From the NCBI RefSeq assembly GCF_900113955.1, contig NZ_FORH01000004.1, positions 310,001-374,000 of the forward strand: a stretch of DNA of 64,000 nt, read 5' to 3'. Each line of letters opens with the position of its first letter. Position 1 is the first letter of the stretch. The position numbers and the translations under genes were made by a program. The notes beneath the pieces were generated by a model. The model did not search any database. It was not told where the DNA came from and was given only the letters and a program-made list of their open reading frames with translations. Of this stretch, positions 1-9,892 are shown piece by piece. Source of the stretch: Celeribacter neptunius (GTDB lineage Bacteria > Pseudomonadota > Alphaproteobacteria > Rhodobacterales > Rhodobacteraceae).

Positions 1-1176
1 GAAATGTCGGTGATGGAGGCCCTGGCCGCCAATCCCGAGGCCAACCCGGACGAGATCCGCAAACAGATCGAGGCGCAGCACGCCGAGGAAGAGAAAAAGG
101 TTCTCGAGGCCGGCGGTCTCTATGTGCTCGCCACCGAGCGCCATGAATCGCGCCGGATCGACAACCAGCTGCGCGGCCGCTCGGGCCGTCAGGGCGACCC
201 GGGGCGCTCGTTGTTCTTCCTGTCGCTCGAAGACGATCTGATGCGCATTTTCGGCTCCGAGCGTCTCGACAACATGCTCTCGAAAATGGGCATGAAAGAG
301 GGCGAGGCGATCGTGCACCCCTGGGTCAACAAATCCCTGGAGAAAGCGCAAGCCAAAGTCGAAGGTCGCAACTTCGACATCCGCAAACAGCTTCTGAAAT
401 TCGATGACGTGATGAATGATCAGCGCAAGGTGGTCTTCTCCCAGCGGCGCGAGATCATGGAATCCGAAGATGTGAACGAGATCGTTGCCGATATGCGCCA
501 CGAGGTGATCGACGATCTCGTCGGCGAGACGATTCCGCCGAAATCCTACCCGGATCAATGGGATGTGGATCGGCTTCATGACAGTGTCGTTGAAGCGCTC
601 AACATGGATCTGCCGGTCAAGGACTGGGCCGAGGAAGAGGGGGTCGATGATGAGGCGATCATCGAACGGATTTCCGATGCCTCGGATGCGATGATGGCTG
701 AAAAGGAAGAGGCTTTCGGTGCGGAGCAAATGCGCCAGATCGAAAAGCAATTCCTCCTGAGCACCATCGATTCCAAGTGGCGCGAGCATCTTTTGACGCT
801 TGAACATCTGCGCTCCGTCGTGGGGTTCCGGGGCTATGCCCAGCGGGATCCGCTCAATGAATACAAGAACGAAAGCTTCCAGCTGTTCGAGACCATGCTC
901 GACAGCCTGCGCAGTGAAGTGAGCCAGAAACTTTCCCGTGTGCGCCCGATGACCGAAGAAGAGCGTAACAGCATGCTGGCGCAGCTCGCGGCTCAGCAGG
1001 CTGCGGCGGTCGCAGGGGCGCAACCCAACCCGGTTGGCGAACCGGAAGAGGGGCATCCGAATGCTGTGCCGGGCTTCGATGAAAACGATCCCTCGACCTG
1101 GGGCAATCCGGGACGCAACGATCTTTGCCCCTGTGGCTCCGGCAAGAAATTCAAACATTGCCACGGCGCTGTTTGA
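1..1176 (+). CDS. secA: Preprotein translocase subunit SecA, C-terminal part (5' truncated by window edge)
   Basis: ATPase motor of the Sec export pathway, working at the inner membrane with SecYEG. The frame is open from base 1, so about 391 C-terminal residues of a protein usually near 900 residues are visible. They begin in the second half of the DEAD motor, with the helicase-type stretch [11 protein letters not shown], then the helical wing and scaffold regions ([27 protein letters not shown]). The extreme C-terminus has the SEC-C zinc motif [14 protein letters not shown], which binds zinc and SecB. A strong terminator follows directly. The identity is clear; the true start lies outside the window. 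Confidence 0.98.
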   Translation, partial: EMSVMEALAANPEANPDEIRKQIEAQHAEEEKKVLEAGGLYVLATERHESRRIDNQLRGRSGRQGDPGRSLFFLSLEDDLMRIFGSERLDNMLSKMGMKEGEAIVHPWVNKSLEKAQAKVEGRNFDIRKQLLKFDDVMNDQRKVVFSQRREIMESEDVNEIVADMRHEVIDDLVGETIPPKSYPDQWDVDRLHDSVVEALNMDLPVKDWAEEEGVDDEAIIERISDASDAMMAEKEEAFGAEQMRQIEKQFLLSTIDSKWREHLLTLEHLRSVVGFRGYAQRDPLNEYKNESFQLFETMLDSLRSEVSQKLSRVRPMTEEERNSMLAQLAAQQAAAVAGAQPNPVGEPEEGHPNAVPGFDENDPSTWGNPGRNDLCPCGSGKKFKHCHGAV

Positions 1177-1191
1177 TCCGCTTGTGAAAAT

Positions 1192-1226
1192 GGCCCGCAT
1201 CGTCTGAGCGCTGCGGGCCTTTTCTT
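1192..1226 (+). terminator. Rho-independent terminator of secA
   Basis: Perfect 8-bp stem GGCCCGCA / TGCGGGCC (1192-1199 and 1212-1219) with a 12-nt loop, followed by TTTTCTTTCTG. It begins 16 bases after the secA stop codon. Confidence 0.85.
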
Positions 1227-1303
1227 TCTGATTTCAGGTTGAAAAATTTGCGCCCAGGACGGAAAGTCCCGGAAAGCCAATCTGTCACAAAGGCGTGGAG
1301 CCC

Positions 1304-2878
1304 ATGTTGAAAGCCGCTGCGGCCCGTTTCACCGCCTTTGTCCTGTTGATCCTGTTCCCCGCCTCAGTTCTGGCACAGGACGTCAATCTCCTGTCGCGCG
1401 ATGGTTCGATCTCGATCACCGGCAATTTCCTGAGCTTCGACGGTGAATTCTATCGGGTCGAGACCGATCTCGGCGTGTTGACGGTGGATGGTTCGGGGGT
1501 GCGGTGCGAGGGGCCGGGTTGTCCCGATCTCGAGGGCTATTACGCCCAGATCCGCATGTCTGGCGAGGCCAAGGGCATGCGGACGCTGATGCCGGCGCTG
1601 ATCACCGCCTTTGCCATGCGTAATGGCTATGCCGTGGCCACCAATTCGCTGAGCGAAACCATGCGCTCGATGGTTTTGACCGATACGGTCAACGATCTGA
1701 CGGTGGGCGAATTTCTCCTGACCGAGAGCACCAGTGCCGAAGGTTTCGCCGATATGATGGCCGAGGCCACAGATGTCGTGTTGTCCCTGCGCAAGGTGGC
1801 GCCGCGCGAGCTGGCGCTGGCCTTCGAGTCCGGTGTGGGCGATCTTTCCGATCCGCTCAGGGCGCGGGTGGTGGCGCTCGATGCGCTGGTGCCGATGGCG
1901 TCCCGCTCGAACCTGGTGGAGGCCCTGTCGCTCTCCGATCTTGCCGGGATTTACACGGGACAGTTCAGCAATTGGACGGAGCTCGGCGGCGGAGACGCCC
2001 CGATCGTCGCCCATCTGATGCGCGAGGACCTGAATGAGGGCAGCGAGTTTCGCAAATTCATTCTGGGCGCCAAGGTGACCCCGCCGGAGGGGGCAATCAC
2101 CCTGCATGACAGCTATGCTGATGTGGTGCAGGCCATTGAGGAGGACCCCTATGCCATCGGGCTTGGGCGGCTCTCGGAAGGCGGCGCCATCAAATCACTG
2201 GGCCTGCGCGGGGCCTGCGGTTTCGAGGCGCGCGCCATGTCCTCCGATATCAAGACCGAAGATTATCCGCTGACCCGCCCGGTCTTTCTCTACACGCCCG
2301 CTCGCAGACTGCCGAAACTGGCGCGTGAGTTCCTGGGTTTCGTTTTGTCGCCAGCGGCGCAGGTGGTCCTGGCCCGCACCGATTTCGTCGATCAAGGGGT
2401 CGATACCCTGTCCTTTCGCGATCAGGGGCGGCGCTTTGCCAATGCCATTTCCCATGCCGGCGCGGACACCACCTTGGACGATCTGAAGAGTGTCACAGAG
2501 GCGCTTCAGGGCGCCAAACGGCTGACGCTGGGCTTTCGGTTCCAAGGGGGCTCGACCACGCTCGATGCGCAGTCGCGTTCGAATGTGCATCTCCTGGCGG
2601 AATTGGTCGAGGCCGGAGTGTTCGATGGCGACACATTGCTCTTTGCCGGGTTCTCCGACGGGCAGGGCGCCGCGGGCATCAATCGCACCCTGTCGAAACG
2701 CCGGGCGGAAACCGTCTTGCGCGCCGTGCAGCAAAGCCTGGGGGAGGCGTTCGAGGCGGATCGCGTGTCGCTCTCCGTGGCGGGGTTTGGCGAGGCCATG
2801 CCGCTGGCCTGCGATGATATCGCCTGGGGCCGCTCGCTCAACCGTCGTGTCGAGGTCTGGGTGCGCGAGCGGAGATAG
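1304..2878 (+). CDS. Exported phosphate-binding-like / OmpA-like domain protein
   Basis: About 524 residues. A clear signal peptide (hydrophobic FVLLILFPASVLA, cleavage near A-Q at residue 25) is followed by a region resembling PstS-type periplasmic phosphate-binding proteins (about residues 75-360). The last 115 residues resemble an OmpA-family peptidoglycan-binding domain (LLFAGFSDGQG, NRTLSKRRAE and terminal NRRVEVWVRER). This suggests a periplasmic protein held to the cell wall through its C-terminus. I prefer ATG 1304, with GGAG just upstream; an in-frame GTG at 1295 would add three residues. It lies between secA and an FmdE-like gene, and no pst transporter genes are nearby. Substrate unknown. 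Confidence 0.8.
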   Translation: MLKAAAARFTAFVLLILFPASVLAQDVNLLSRDGSISITGNFLSFDGEFYRVETDLGVLTVDGSGVRCEGPGCPDLEGYYAQIRMSGEAKGMRTLMPALITAFAMRNGYAVATNSLSETMRSMVLTDTVNDLTVGEFLLTESTSAEGFADMMAEATDVVLSLRKVAPRELALAFESGVGDLSDPLRARVVALDALVPMASRSNLVEALSLSDLAGIYTGQFSNWTELGGGDAPIVAHLMREDLNEGSEFRKFILGAKVTPPEGAITLHDSYADVVQAIEEDPYAIGLGRLSEGGAIKSLGLRGACGFEARAMSSDIKTEDYPLTRPVFLYTPARRLPKLAREFLGFVLSPAAQVVLARTDFVDQGVDTLSFRDQGRRFANAISHAGADTTLDDLKSVTEALQGAKRLTLGFRFQGGSTTLDAQSRSNVHLLAELVEAGVFDGDTLLFAGFSDGQGAAGINRTLSKRRAETVLRAVQQSLGEAFEADRVSLSVAGFGEAMPLACDDIAWGRSLNRRVEVWVRERR

Positions 2879-3054
2879 ACCTTGCTGATCGCGATCACCT
2901 CGCAAACAAAGTTCGCGAGATCTGCCGCAGATTTGACTCTCATCATAATAAAATACTGAGATGTCTGGTATTCTGGTGGGATGAAACGGCGCTTTTGGCG
3001 ACCGGGATGATGGATTGGCCTGCCCATGAGCGCCTCTGCTGTAGGAGCGATGCT

Positions 3055-3990
3055 ATGGGACAACTTTCTTCAAAGCCCATTCTGCGACACAAGTTCAACG
3101 CTGTCTGGCGCAATACAATTCTCGGCCTGGCTGTCGTGGTCGGCGGCACGGTGATGGCCGGGGCGGAGGCGGGCGATCCGACCTACCGTCAGGGCGAGGA
3201 TATCTTCATCGAAACCGGAGTCGAAGCGCCCGACCGTAGCCCGACCTGGTACGCACCGATGGCGGGTAAACCCTATGCGCCGAGTTTCGAGATGCTGGCG
3301 ACCCGGGGTACGCAAGGCCGGTACTACCCCTATACCTATCCGGCGACGCTCAAGGACATGATCAAGTTCCATGGCCATGATTGCGAGGGGACGATCCATG
3401 CCGCGAATAACGCGCGTATGGCTTTCGATATCCTGTTCCCCGATGGGATCATCGATCGCAGCGTGCTTTGGGGCCTCTCGGGCACCTCGCCCTGTTGGTC
3501 CGATGCCGTCGCTTTCCTGACCGGTGCGCGGCTGCAATATGGCAATCTCGGGTATTTCAAGGATACGCGCTATTCACACGCCATCCTGCTCTATCGCGAG
3601 GATACCGGCGTTGCCGTCCTGGCCACTTGGAAAAAGGGGATCAACAATATCCCGGGCGAACCGGTGATGCTTCCGGGAGTGATCGACTGGCAAACCAAGG
3701 TCGATACCGACGCGGTGATGAAACTCAAGTTGGATGTGAAGACGGCAGGTGGCACACCGACGCCCTATCAGGTCGATCAGCTGCGCTATTTCCAATATCT
3801 GCACGTCAATGACATCCTCGAGCATCCGCTCGAGATGAGCTATCAGGCACAGGTGATCGAGGATTTCCAATGGGACGACTGGATCGATCCTGAAAAGGCC
3901 GTCGCCAAGCCGCATGCCCGCGGGGATATTCGGCTGAAAAACTACCCGTATCGAGACCGACCGATTTCGGGGCCGGAGGCGACGCAATAG
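3055..3990 (+). CDS. Exported FmdE-like domain protein
   Basis: 311 residues. An N-terminal hydrophobic segment (about residues 21-38, ILGLAVVVGGTVMAG) suggests export or a membrane anchor. The core motif FHGHDCEGTIHAANNARMA (from about residue 104) matches the HGHxCxG signature of the FmdE family, named after a subunit of formylmethanofuran dehydrogenase, though stand-alone bacterial members have no settled function. Cys and His residues in the motif and in the later SGTSPCWSDA are candidate metal ligands. Start at ATG 3055 fits GGAG seven bases upstream; longer in-frame starts at 2995 and 3007 lack a good ribosome site. It is followed by a bidirectional terminator. I cannot assign a substrate. 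Confidence 0.7.
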   Translation: MGQLSSKPILRHKFNAVWRNTILGLAVVVGGTVMAGAEAGDPTYRQGEDIFIETGVEAPDRSPTWYAPMAGKPYAPSFEMLATRGTQGRYYPYTYPATLKDMIKFHGHDCEGTIHAANNARMAFDILFPDGIIDRSVLWGLSGTSPCWSDAVAFLTGARLQYGNLGYFKDTRYSHAILLYREDTGVAVLATWKKGINNIPGEPVMLPGVIDWQTKVDTDAVMKLKLDVKTAGGTPTPYQVDQLRYFQYLHVNDILEHPLEMSYQAQVIEDFQWDDWIDPEKAVAKPHARGDIRLKNYPYRDRPISGPEATQ

Positions 3991-4016
3991 GCCTCTGCCG
4001 GCTTGGGTGATACTGA

Positions 4017-4040
4017 AAAAGGGCGCTGAGGCGCCCTTTT
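4017..4040. terminator. Bidirectional terminator between the FmdE-like gene and radC
   Basis: Perfect 10-bp inverted repeat AAAAGGGCGC / GCGCCCTTTT with a TGAG loop. Flanking A and T runs give a U-tract in both directions, which suits the convergent genes on either side. Confidence 0.85.
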
Positions 4041-4072
4041 CTCTCATGCTCGGGTTTGTTCCTCGCTGCGCG

Positions 4073-4843
4073 TCAGAGATAGCCGTCGCTGCGGAAACTG
4101 AGTTCACGGTTTTTCCCGACGATCAGGTGGTCGTGCAGCTGGATGTTCAGCGCCTCGGCCGCGTCGCGGATCTGTTGCGTCATCGAGATATCGGCATCCG
4201 AAGGTGTCGGATCGCCTGAGGGGTGGTTGTGCACGAGAATGAGTGCCGAGGCGTTGAGTTCGAGGGCGCGTTTCACCACCTCGCGCGGATAGACCGGGAC
4301 ATGGTCGACCGTGCCGCGGGATTGTTCCTCATCGGCGATAAGGATGTTCTTGCGATCGAGATAGAGCACACGAAAATGTTCGGTCTCGCGATGCGCCATG
4401 GTGGTGTGGCAATAATCCAGAACGGCATCCCAGCTCGAGATCACCGGACGTTCGAGAATACGGGCCCGGGCCAGACGGTGGGCGGCGGCCTCGACGATCT
4501 TGAGCTCCTGTGCCACGGCGAGATCCACACATTCGACTTCCAGGAGACGCGGGATCGGGGCTGAGATGACCCGGTTGTAATCCCCAAATGTCTTGAGCAG
4601 GGCAGCGGCGATGGGTTTGACATCGGCACGCGGCAGGGCGCGGTAGAGAATGAGCTCGAGCAGCTCGTAATCCGGCATCGCCTGGGCCCCGCCGGCGAAA
4701 AAGCGGTCCTGCAAATCCTTGCGGTGATTGCGCAGATAACTCGGCGGGCGGGACGGCAGGGCGACCGGCCGCGCCTCTTCGAGATCGAAGAGCCAATCGG
4801 GCATTTCCCGAAAGGAACCGGGTGAGGCGGGCGATGTGGTCAT
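4073..4843 (-). CDS. radC: RadC family JAB/MPN-domain protein
   Basis: 256 residues. The N-terminal part holds the helix-hairpin-helix-like UPF0758 region (about residues 40-125: MPDYELLELILYRALP). The C-terminal JAB/MPN domain has the metal-binding motif HNHPSGDPTPSDAD at residues 205-218. The family was once called DNA repair protein RadC, but its activity is not established. Upstream (4844-4956) are its own short promoter region and the dnaJ terminator, so it seems to be a single-gene unit convergent with the FmdE-like gene. Confidence 0.93.
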   Translation of the reverse strand: MTTSPASPGSFREMPDWLFDLEEARPVALPSRPPSYLRNHRKDLQDRFFAGGAQAMPDYELLELILYRALPRADVKPIAAALLKTFGDYNRVISAPIPRLLEVECVDLAVAQELKIVEAAAHRLARARILERPVISSWDAVLDYCHTTMAHRETEHFRVLYLDRKNILIADEEQSRGTVDHVPVYPREVVKRALELNASALILVHNHPSGDPTPSDADISMTQQIRDAAEALNIQLHDHLIVGKNRELSFRSDGYL

Positions 4844-4926
4844 GACCGAGTCATCCCACGATTCGCCGAAAAAGGGGTTAATGAGGGATTAATTCAGGGC
4901 CGGGTCTGATGCGCATCGCGCAGCAA

Positions 4927-4948
4927 AAAGGGCGCCGGAGCGCCCTTT
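4927..4948 (-). terminator. Terminator of the dnaK-dnaJ unit
   Basis: 9-bp stem AAAGGGCGC / GCGCCCTTT with a 4-nt loop. On the minus strand it is followed by a T-rich stretch (complement of AAAAA at 4925-4929), about 10 bases past the dnaJ stop codon. Confidence 0.8.
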
Positions 4949-4956
4949 GGTATTTC

Positions 4957-6120
4957 TTAGCTGGGCTTGACCCCATCCCAGAAGCTTTTGACTTTCTTGA
5001 AGAAAGACGAGCTCTCCGGGTTGTTTTCATCTTCTCCGAGCTTGTCGAATTCTTGCAGAAGCTCTTTTTGCCTGGCGGTCAGATTCACCGGGGTTTCAAC
5101 CGAAAGCTCGATGAACATATCGCCCTGTCCGCCACCGCGGAGCGCCGGCATGCCTTTGGAACGCAGGCGCATCTGGCGGCCGGATTGGCTGCCCGCCGGG
5201 ATTTTTACCCGGCTGCGGCCACCGTCGATGGTCGGCACTTCTATGTCGCCACCCAGCGCCGCCGTGGCCATTGAGACCGGAACCGTGCAATGCAGGTGAA
5301 TGCCGTCGCGTTCAAAGATCGGATGGGCCCGGACCTCTATGAAAATATAGAGATCACCCGTGGGACCGCCGCGCAGCCCGGCCTCACCTTCGCCGGCGAG
5401 GCGAATACGTGTGCCGGTTTCGACACCTGCCGGGATGTTCACCGACAGGGTGCGCTCTTTCTCGATCCGCCCGGCGCCGTGACAATCATTGCACGGATCC
5501 TTGATCGTCTGGCCCAGACCGCCACAGGCGGGACAGGTACGTTCGACGGTAAAGAAGCCCTGTTGCGCGCGCACCTTGCCCATGCCGGAGCACGACGGGC
5601 AGGTTTGCGGTTCGGCACCATTCGCAGCCCCCGTGCCATTACAGCTGGTACAGGCCACGGAGGTCGGGACATTGATGGTCTTCTGCGCGCCGTTATAAGC
5701 CTCTTCCAAGGTGACGCGCATGTCATAGCGCAGGTCGGAGCCGCGTTGCGCGCGCGAGCGTGCGCCGCCGCCCCGGGGGCCACCCATGAAATCGCCGAAC
5801 AGATCGTCGAACACATCGGAGAAGGCCGAGGCGAAATCGCCCTGACCATGCCCGCCGCCGAAACCACCGCCCGGACGACCGCCCATGCCGCCTTGCTCGA
5901 AAGCAGCGTGACCGAAGCGGTCATAGGCGGCTTTCTTGTCGGCATCCTTGAGCGTGTCATAGGCCTCGTTCACTTCCTTGAACTTGGCCTCGGCTTCCGG
6001 GTTGTCCTTGTTGCGGTCGGGGTGAAATTCCATCGCTTTCTTGCGATAGGCTTTCTTCAGCTCCGCGGCATCCGCGCCTTTCTCGACGCCCAGCACCTCG
6101 TAGTAATCGCGTTTTGCCAT
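4957..6120 (-). CDS. dnaJ: Molecular chaperone DnaJ
   Basis: 387-residue class I Hsp40 co-chaperone, which stimulates the DnaK ATPase and delivers unfolded substrates. The J domain (1-70) has HPD at 33-35. A Gly/Phe-rich linker (about 77-116) follows. The zinc-binding region (157-217) has all four CxxCxGxG repeats ([32 protein letters not shown]), and the C-terminal substrate-binding domains are complete. It lies 77 bases after dnaK on the same strand, so it is probably co-transcribed from the heat-shock promoter upstream of dnaK. Length and motifs are typical. Confidence 0.99.
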   Translation of the reverse strand: MAKRDYYEVLGVEKGADAAELKKAYRKKAMEFHPDRNKDNPEAEAKFKEVNEAYDTLKDADKKAAYDRFGHAAFEQGGMGGRPGGGFGGGHGQGDFASAFSDVFDDLFGDFMGGPRGGGARSRAQRGSDLRYDMRVTLEEAYNGAQKTINVPTSVACTSCNGTGAANGAEPQTCPSCSGMGKVRAQQGFFTVERTCPACGGLGQTIKDPCNDCHGAGRIEKERTLSVNIPAGVETGTRIRLAGEGEAGLRGGPTGDLYIFIEVRAHPIFERDGIHLHCTVPVSMATAALGGDIEVPTIDGGRSRVKIPAGSQSGRQMRLRSKGMPALRGGGQGDMFIELSVETPVNLTARQKELLQEFDKLGEDENNPESSSFFKKVKSFWDGVKPS

Positions 6121-6154
6121 GGATCTATTCCTTCATCAGGACCATATATGCGGA

Positions 6155-6171
6155 CCGGCCCAAAGGGCCGG
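6155..6171 (-). promoter_or_regulatory. GC-rich hairpin in the dnaK-dnaJ spacer
   Basis: Perfect 7-bp inverted repeat CCGGCCC / GGGCCGG with an AAA centre, in the 77-base gap between dnaK and dnaJ. No T-run follows on the minus strand. It therefore looks more like an mRNA-stability or partial-attenuation element than a full terminator. Role inferred. Confidence 0.45.
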
Positions 6172-6197
6172 CCACGTCGGTCCTAGAGACTTGCGAC

Positions 6198-8117
6198 TTA
6201 CGAACGCTTGTCGTTGTCAAGATCCTCGAAATCGGCATCGACGATGTCGTCGTCCACGGAGGACGGACCTTCGTCCATATCGACATCATCGGCGTCACCG
6301 GCAGAGGCCTGTTCGGCCTTGTAGATAGCTTCGCCCAGTTTCATGGCCGCATCGGTCACGTTCTGAATGCCGGAGCGGATTTTGCCCGCGTCCTCGGTTT
6401 CGAGCTGATCCTTGAGCGCGGCGATGGCGAGCTCGATGGCCTCGATCGTGGTCGGGTCAACCTTGTCGCCATGCTCTTCCATCGACTTCTCGGTCGAATG
6501 GATGAGGCTCTCGGCCTGGTTCTTGGCTTCGACGAGCTCTTTGCGCTCCTTGTCCGCCTCGGCATTGGCCTCGGCGTCCTTGACCATCTGTTCGATGTCG
6601 TCGTCGGAGAGACCACCGGAAGCCTGGATCGTGATCCTCTGCTCTTTGCCGGTGCCTTTGTCCTTGGCGCCCACTTCGACGATACCGTCGGCGTTGATGT
6701 CAAAGGTCACTTCGATCTGCGGCATGCCGCGCGGTGCCGGCGGGATGCCTTCGAGGTTGAACTGACCGAGCATCTTGTTGTCGGCAGCCATCTCGCGTTC
6801 GCCCTGGAAGACGCGGAGCGTCACGGCGGACTGGTTGTCTTCGGCAGTGGAGAAGATCTGCGACTTTTTGGTCGGGATCGTCGTGTTGCGGTCGATCAGG
6901 CGGGTGAACACGCCACCCAGGGTCTCGATCCCCAGGGAAAGCGGGGTCACGTCGAGGAGCAGAACGTCTTTCACGTCGCCCTGCAGCACGCCGGCCTGAA
7001 TGGCGGCGCCCATGGCCACGACCTCATCCGGGTTCACACCCTTGTGCGGCTCCTTGCCGAAGAATTTGGTCACCTCTTCGATGACTTTCGGCATACGGGT
7101 CTGACCGCCGACGAGCACGACTTCGTCGATGTCGGAGGTGGAGAGACCGGCGTCTTTCAGAGCCGCCTGACAGGGCTTGATCGAATTCTTGATCAGATCG
7201 GACACGAGGCTCTCGAGCTTGGCACGGGTCAGCTTGACCACGAGGTGCAAGGGCGTGCCGGAGTTCGGATCCATCGAGATGAACGGCTGGTTGATCTCGG
7301 TCTGCGACGAGGACGACAGCTCGATCTTGGCTTTCTCGGCGGCTTCTTTCAGACGCTGCAATGCCATCTTGTCTTTGGTCAGATCGACGTTGTGCTCTTT
7401 TTTGAACTCCTCGGCGAGGTAGTTCACGATGCGCATGTCGAAATCTTCACCGCCCAAGAAGGTGTCACCATTGGTGGCCTGCACTTCGAAGACGCCATCG
7501 CCCAGCTCGAGGATGGTCACGTCGAACGTGCCGCCGCCGAGGTCATAGACGGCGATGGTCTTGGTTTCTTCCTTGTCGAGGCCATAGGCCAGCGCGGCGG
7601 CGGTCGGCTCGTTGATGATGCGCAGCACTTCGAGACCGGCGATCTTGCCAGCGTCCTTGGTGGCCTGGCGCTGAGCGTCGTTGAAGTAGGCCGGAACCGT
7701 GATCACGGCCTGGGTCACTTCCTCACCGAGATAGGACTCGGCGGTCTCTTTCATCTTGCCAAGGATAAAGGCGGAGATTTGCGAGGGCGAATATTTGTCG
7801 CCGCGCACTTCAACCCATGCGTCGCCATTGCCGCCATCGACGATGGCGTAGGGCACGAGTTTCTTATCTTTTTCGACGGCGTCGTCGCCCATGCGACGGC
7901 CGATCAGGCGTTTCACCGCGAAAACCGTGTTTTCGGGGTTGGTCACGGCCTGGCGTTTGGCCGCTTGGCCAACGAGGCGTTCATTGTCGGTGAAACCGAC
8001 GATGGAGGGCGTCGTACGCGCCCCTTCTGCGTTTTCGATAACCCGGGGTTGCGACCCATCCATGATGGCGACGCAGGAGTTGGTGGTCCCGAGGTCGATA
8101 CCGATGACTTTGGCCAT
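6198..8117 (-). CDS. dnaK: Molecular chaperone DnaK (Hsp70)
   Basis: 639 residues. The ATPase domain begins [20 protein letters not shown] and carries the phosphate-2 loop [12 protein letters not shown]. The substrate-binding domain and helical lid follow, ending in the acidic tail [13 protein letters not shown]. It refolds and protects proteins with DnaJ and GrpE. I place the start at ATG 8117, preceded by AGAGAGGA; a TTG two codons upstream is unlikely. It is transcribed before dnaJ. A sigma-32-like promoter lies about 115-145 bases upstream, overlapping the region before divergent alkB. Confidence 0.99.
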   Translation of the reverse strand: MAKVIGIDLGTTNSCVAIMDGSQPRVIENAEGARTTPSIVGFTDNERLVGQAAKRQAVTNPENTVFAVKRLIGRRMGDDAVEKDKKLVPYAIVDGGNGDAWVEVRGDKYSPSQISAFILGKMKETAESYLGEEVTQAVITVPAYFNDAQRQATKDAGKIAGLEVLRIINEPTAAALAYGLDKEETKTIAVYDLGGGTFDVTILELGDGVFEVQATNGDTFLGGEDFDMRIVNYLAEEFKKEHNVDLTKDKMALQRLKEAAEKAKIELSSSSQTEINQPFISMDPNSGTPLHLVVKLTRAKLESLVSDLIKNSIKPCQAALKDAGLSTSDIDEVVLVGGQTRMPKVIEEVTKFFGKEPHKGVNPDEVVAMGAAIQAGVLQGDVKDVLLLDVTPLSLGIETLGGVFTRLIDRNTTIPTKKSQIFSTAEDNQSAVTLRVFQGEREMAADNKMLGQFNLEGIPPAPRGMPQIEVTFDINADGIVEVGAKDKGTGKEQRITIQASGGLSDDDIEQMVKDAEANAEADKERKELVEAKNQAESLIHSTEKSMEEHGDKVDPTTIEAIELAIAALKDQLETEDAGKIRSGIQNVTDAAMKLGEAIYKAEQASAGDADDVDMDEGPSSVDDDIVDADFEDLDNDKRS

Positions 8118-8230
8118 GCTCAAAATCCTCTCTTAGGCGATGTTGTGACGAAGGGCCCGCTTAGGCACCCGCCGCCGATCCCAGTATTTCCAACCGGTCC
8201 GATTTGCGAGCCGATTGATGCTTCCCGGCG

Positions 8231-8260
8231 TATATAAGGACGGGTTTTGGCCCCTGCAAG
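8231..8260 (-). promoter_or_regulatory. Putative RpoH (sigma-32) heat-shock promoter of dnaK
   Basis: On the minus strand, CTTGCA (8260-8255), a 15-base spacer and CCTTATATA (8239-8231). This is close to the heat-shock consensus CTTGAA-N13..17-CCCCATNT. It lies about 115 bases upstream of the dnaK start codon. The match is by eye. Confidence 0.55.
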
Positions 8261-8328
8261 TTGTGCAAGTGGGGAGAGACGTGGAAAAATGGAGTCATTT
8301 CCGGGGGAAATGCGAAAGGATTGGGAAA

Positions 8329-8940
8329 ATGCAGCTGTCTGAGCCCGAGGATATGCGTGGCATGTCGCTTTACCGCGACCTGCTCTCTGTCGGGGAACAG
8401 GCCGCGCTGGTGGTGGAGCTGCGCGAGATCGTGCGGCAGGCGCCGCTGTTCACCCCGGTGACCCCGTCCGGAAAACCGATGTCGGTGCGCATGACATCGG
8501 CGGGACGCTTTGGTTGGATTTCTGATCGGAAAGGATATCGTTACAGTGCGACCCATCCCGATGGCATGCTCTGGCCGGCGATCCCCGACATGGTGCGACG
8601 GGTTTGGGATCAGGTCGCCGGAATGGCGCGGGAACCGGAATGCTGCCTGATCAATTTCTACGGTGAAGAGGCCAGAATGGGCCTGCATCAGGACCGCGAC
8701 GAGGCGGATTTTTCCCAGCCCGTGGTGTCGATCTCTCTGGGTGACGAGGCGCTGTTCCGGGTCGGCAACAGAACCCGGGGCGGAAGCACGCAAAGCACCT
8801 GGCTCAGATCCGGGGACGTGTTGGTGATGGCGGGCGAGGCACGGCTGCTCCATCACGGAATCGATCGTGTGAAACCGGGGAGCAGCATGCTTTTGCCGAA
8901 GGGAGGGCGGATCAACCTGACTCTGCGTGTGGTCAGCTGA
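8329..8940 (+). CDS. alkB: AlkB-type 2-oxoglutarate/Fe(II) dioxygenase (DNA/RNA alkylation repair)
   Basis: 203 residues. Removes methyl lesions such as 1-methyladenine and 3-methylcytosine by oxidative demethylation. The iron ligands are visible as H120-x-D122 (MGLHQDRDEADF) and H176 (RLLHHGIDRV). The 2-oxoglutarate-binding arginines are in GGRINLTLR (R194 and R200). INFYGEEARMG matches the AlkB nucleotide-recognition lid region. Start ATG 8329 has AAGGA nine bases upstream; the frame stays open to 8215, but those codons overlap the divergent dnaK promoter. Convergent with the ABC permease gene, with a one-base gap. Confidence 0.93.
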   Translation: MQLSEPEDMRGMSLYRDLLSVGEQAALVVELREIVRQAPLFTPVTPSGKPMSVRMTSAGRFGWISDRKGYRYSATHPDGMLWPAIPDMVRRVWDQVAGMAREPECCLINFYGEEARMGLHQDRDEADFSQPVVSISLGDEALFRVGNRTRGGSTQSTWLRSGDVLVMAGEARLLHHGIDRVKPGSSMLLPKGGRINLTLRVVS

Positions 8941-8941
8941 G

Positions 8942-9760
8942 TCAGCGGGCGCCCCAGCTCAGAGAGATGCGTTTGCGGGTGAAGAATTCGGCCAGAAGGC
9001 CAATGGTGATGAAAGTCAGGGTGAAATAGACCGGGTAGGTGATCGAGCTGTTGTGCGGATTGTAGTTCACGAAGGTGAAGCCGCGGGCCTGATCGATGGT
9101 GTGAAACAGCGGGTTCCAGCTGAACATCGCGAGCATGTAGCCGGGGGTCTGGTTCGCCACGAACATCTTGCCGGAGGTAAACATGTTGGCACGCATGTAA
9201 AGCTGCTGGATGATGCCGACAAAGCCTGGCGCCCAGGGTTTGGCGGCCAGAACCACCATTCCGATCGAGGCGCCGGAGGCCCAGGCCAGCAGGAGCATGC
9301 CGAAGGCGCCGACCATGTTTTGAAAGGTCACGCCACCCCATCCCAGCGAATAGCCGACGAGAATGACCGTGACCGAAAGCACCTGAATATAGAGCGAGCT
9401 GAGGGCCGCGGAGGCAATGGCAATGGCGGTATTCATCGGAGCGTGCTGCATCATCGGGGAGCTCGCCCCCTCGGCGCCTGCGACGGCACCCAGAGCCTTG
9501 TTATGGGTCAGAAAGAGGAAGATGCCGGACATGATGTAGAGGATGAAATTGCCGCGGATGGCCGTCCCTCTGACCCCGAGAATCGAATACATGAAGGTGA
9601 AAACCACCACGAGGACCATCGCCTGGGAAATATTGACGATGAGGCCGATGAGGGGATTGCCATTCGATTTACGGACATGGCGCACCGTGTTCACGAAAAT
9701 CAGCCGAAGGATTTGAAACGCTGCAGAGAACCCGTTCTGGCTTCTGGTTTGGTAAAACAT
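8942..9760 (-). CDS. Polysaccharide ABC-transporter permease (KpsM/Wzm type)
   Basis: 272 residues with about six hydrophobic segments (VNISQAMVLVVVFTFMYSILG; NFILYIMSGIFLFLT; VLSVTVILVGYSLG; AFGMLLLAWASGASIGMVVLAA; terminal YPVYFTLTFITIGLLAEFF). This is the ABC-2 permease pattern of capsule and O-antigen exporters. Start ATG 9760 is preceded by CAGGA eight bases upstream. The frame continues open upstream into cysQ, but that part is antisense to cysQ. No ATPase partner gene (kpsT) is in the window, so it must lie elsewhere. Divergent from cysQ and beside sugar-nucleotide genes, consistent with surface glycan export. Confidence 0.85.
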   Translation of the reverse strand: MFYQTRSQNGFSAAFQILRLIFVNTVRHVRKSNGNPLIGLIVNISQAMVLVVVFTFMYSILGVRGTAIRGNFILYIMSGIFLFLTHNKALGAVAGAEGASSPMMQHAPMNTAIAIASAALSSLYIQVLSVTVILVGYSLGWGGVTFQNMVGAFGMLLLAWASGASIGMVVLAAKPWAPGFVGIIQQLYMRANMFTSGKMFVANQTPGYMLAMFSWNPLFHTIDQARGFTFVNYNPHNSSITYPVYFTLTFITIGLLAEFFTRKRISLSWGAR

Positions 9761-9892
9761 CGGTTGAATCCTGATTTGGAGTAACGCCCGCCGTGCAGGG
9801 ACTTCTTGCCGTTCCCATAAGGGCATAGCATAAGGTTGTTGAAGCTTTCTTTCAATGTAAACGCAGTGCTGGTGCGATTTAGGAGTGAACTT

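Noticed and set aside
6114-8237. 707-codon open frame on the plus strand opposite dnaK
   Set aside because: Exactly antisense to dnaK; a known artefact of GC-rich codon use, with no ribosome site or recognisable domain.
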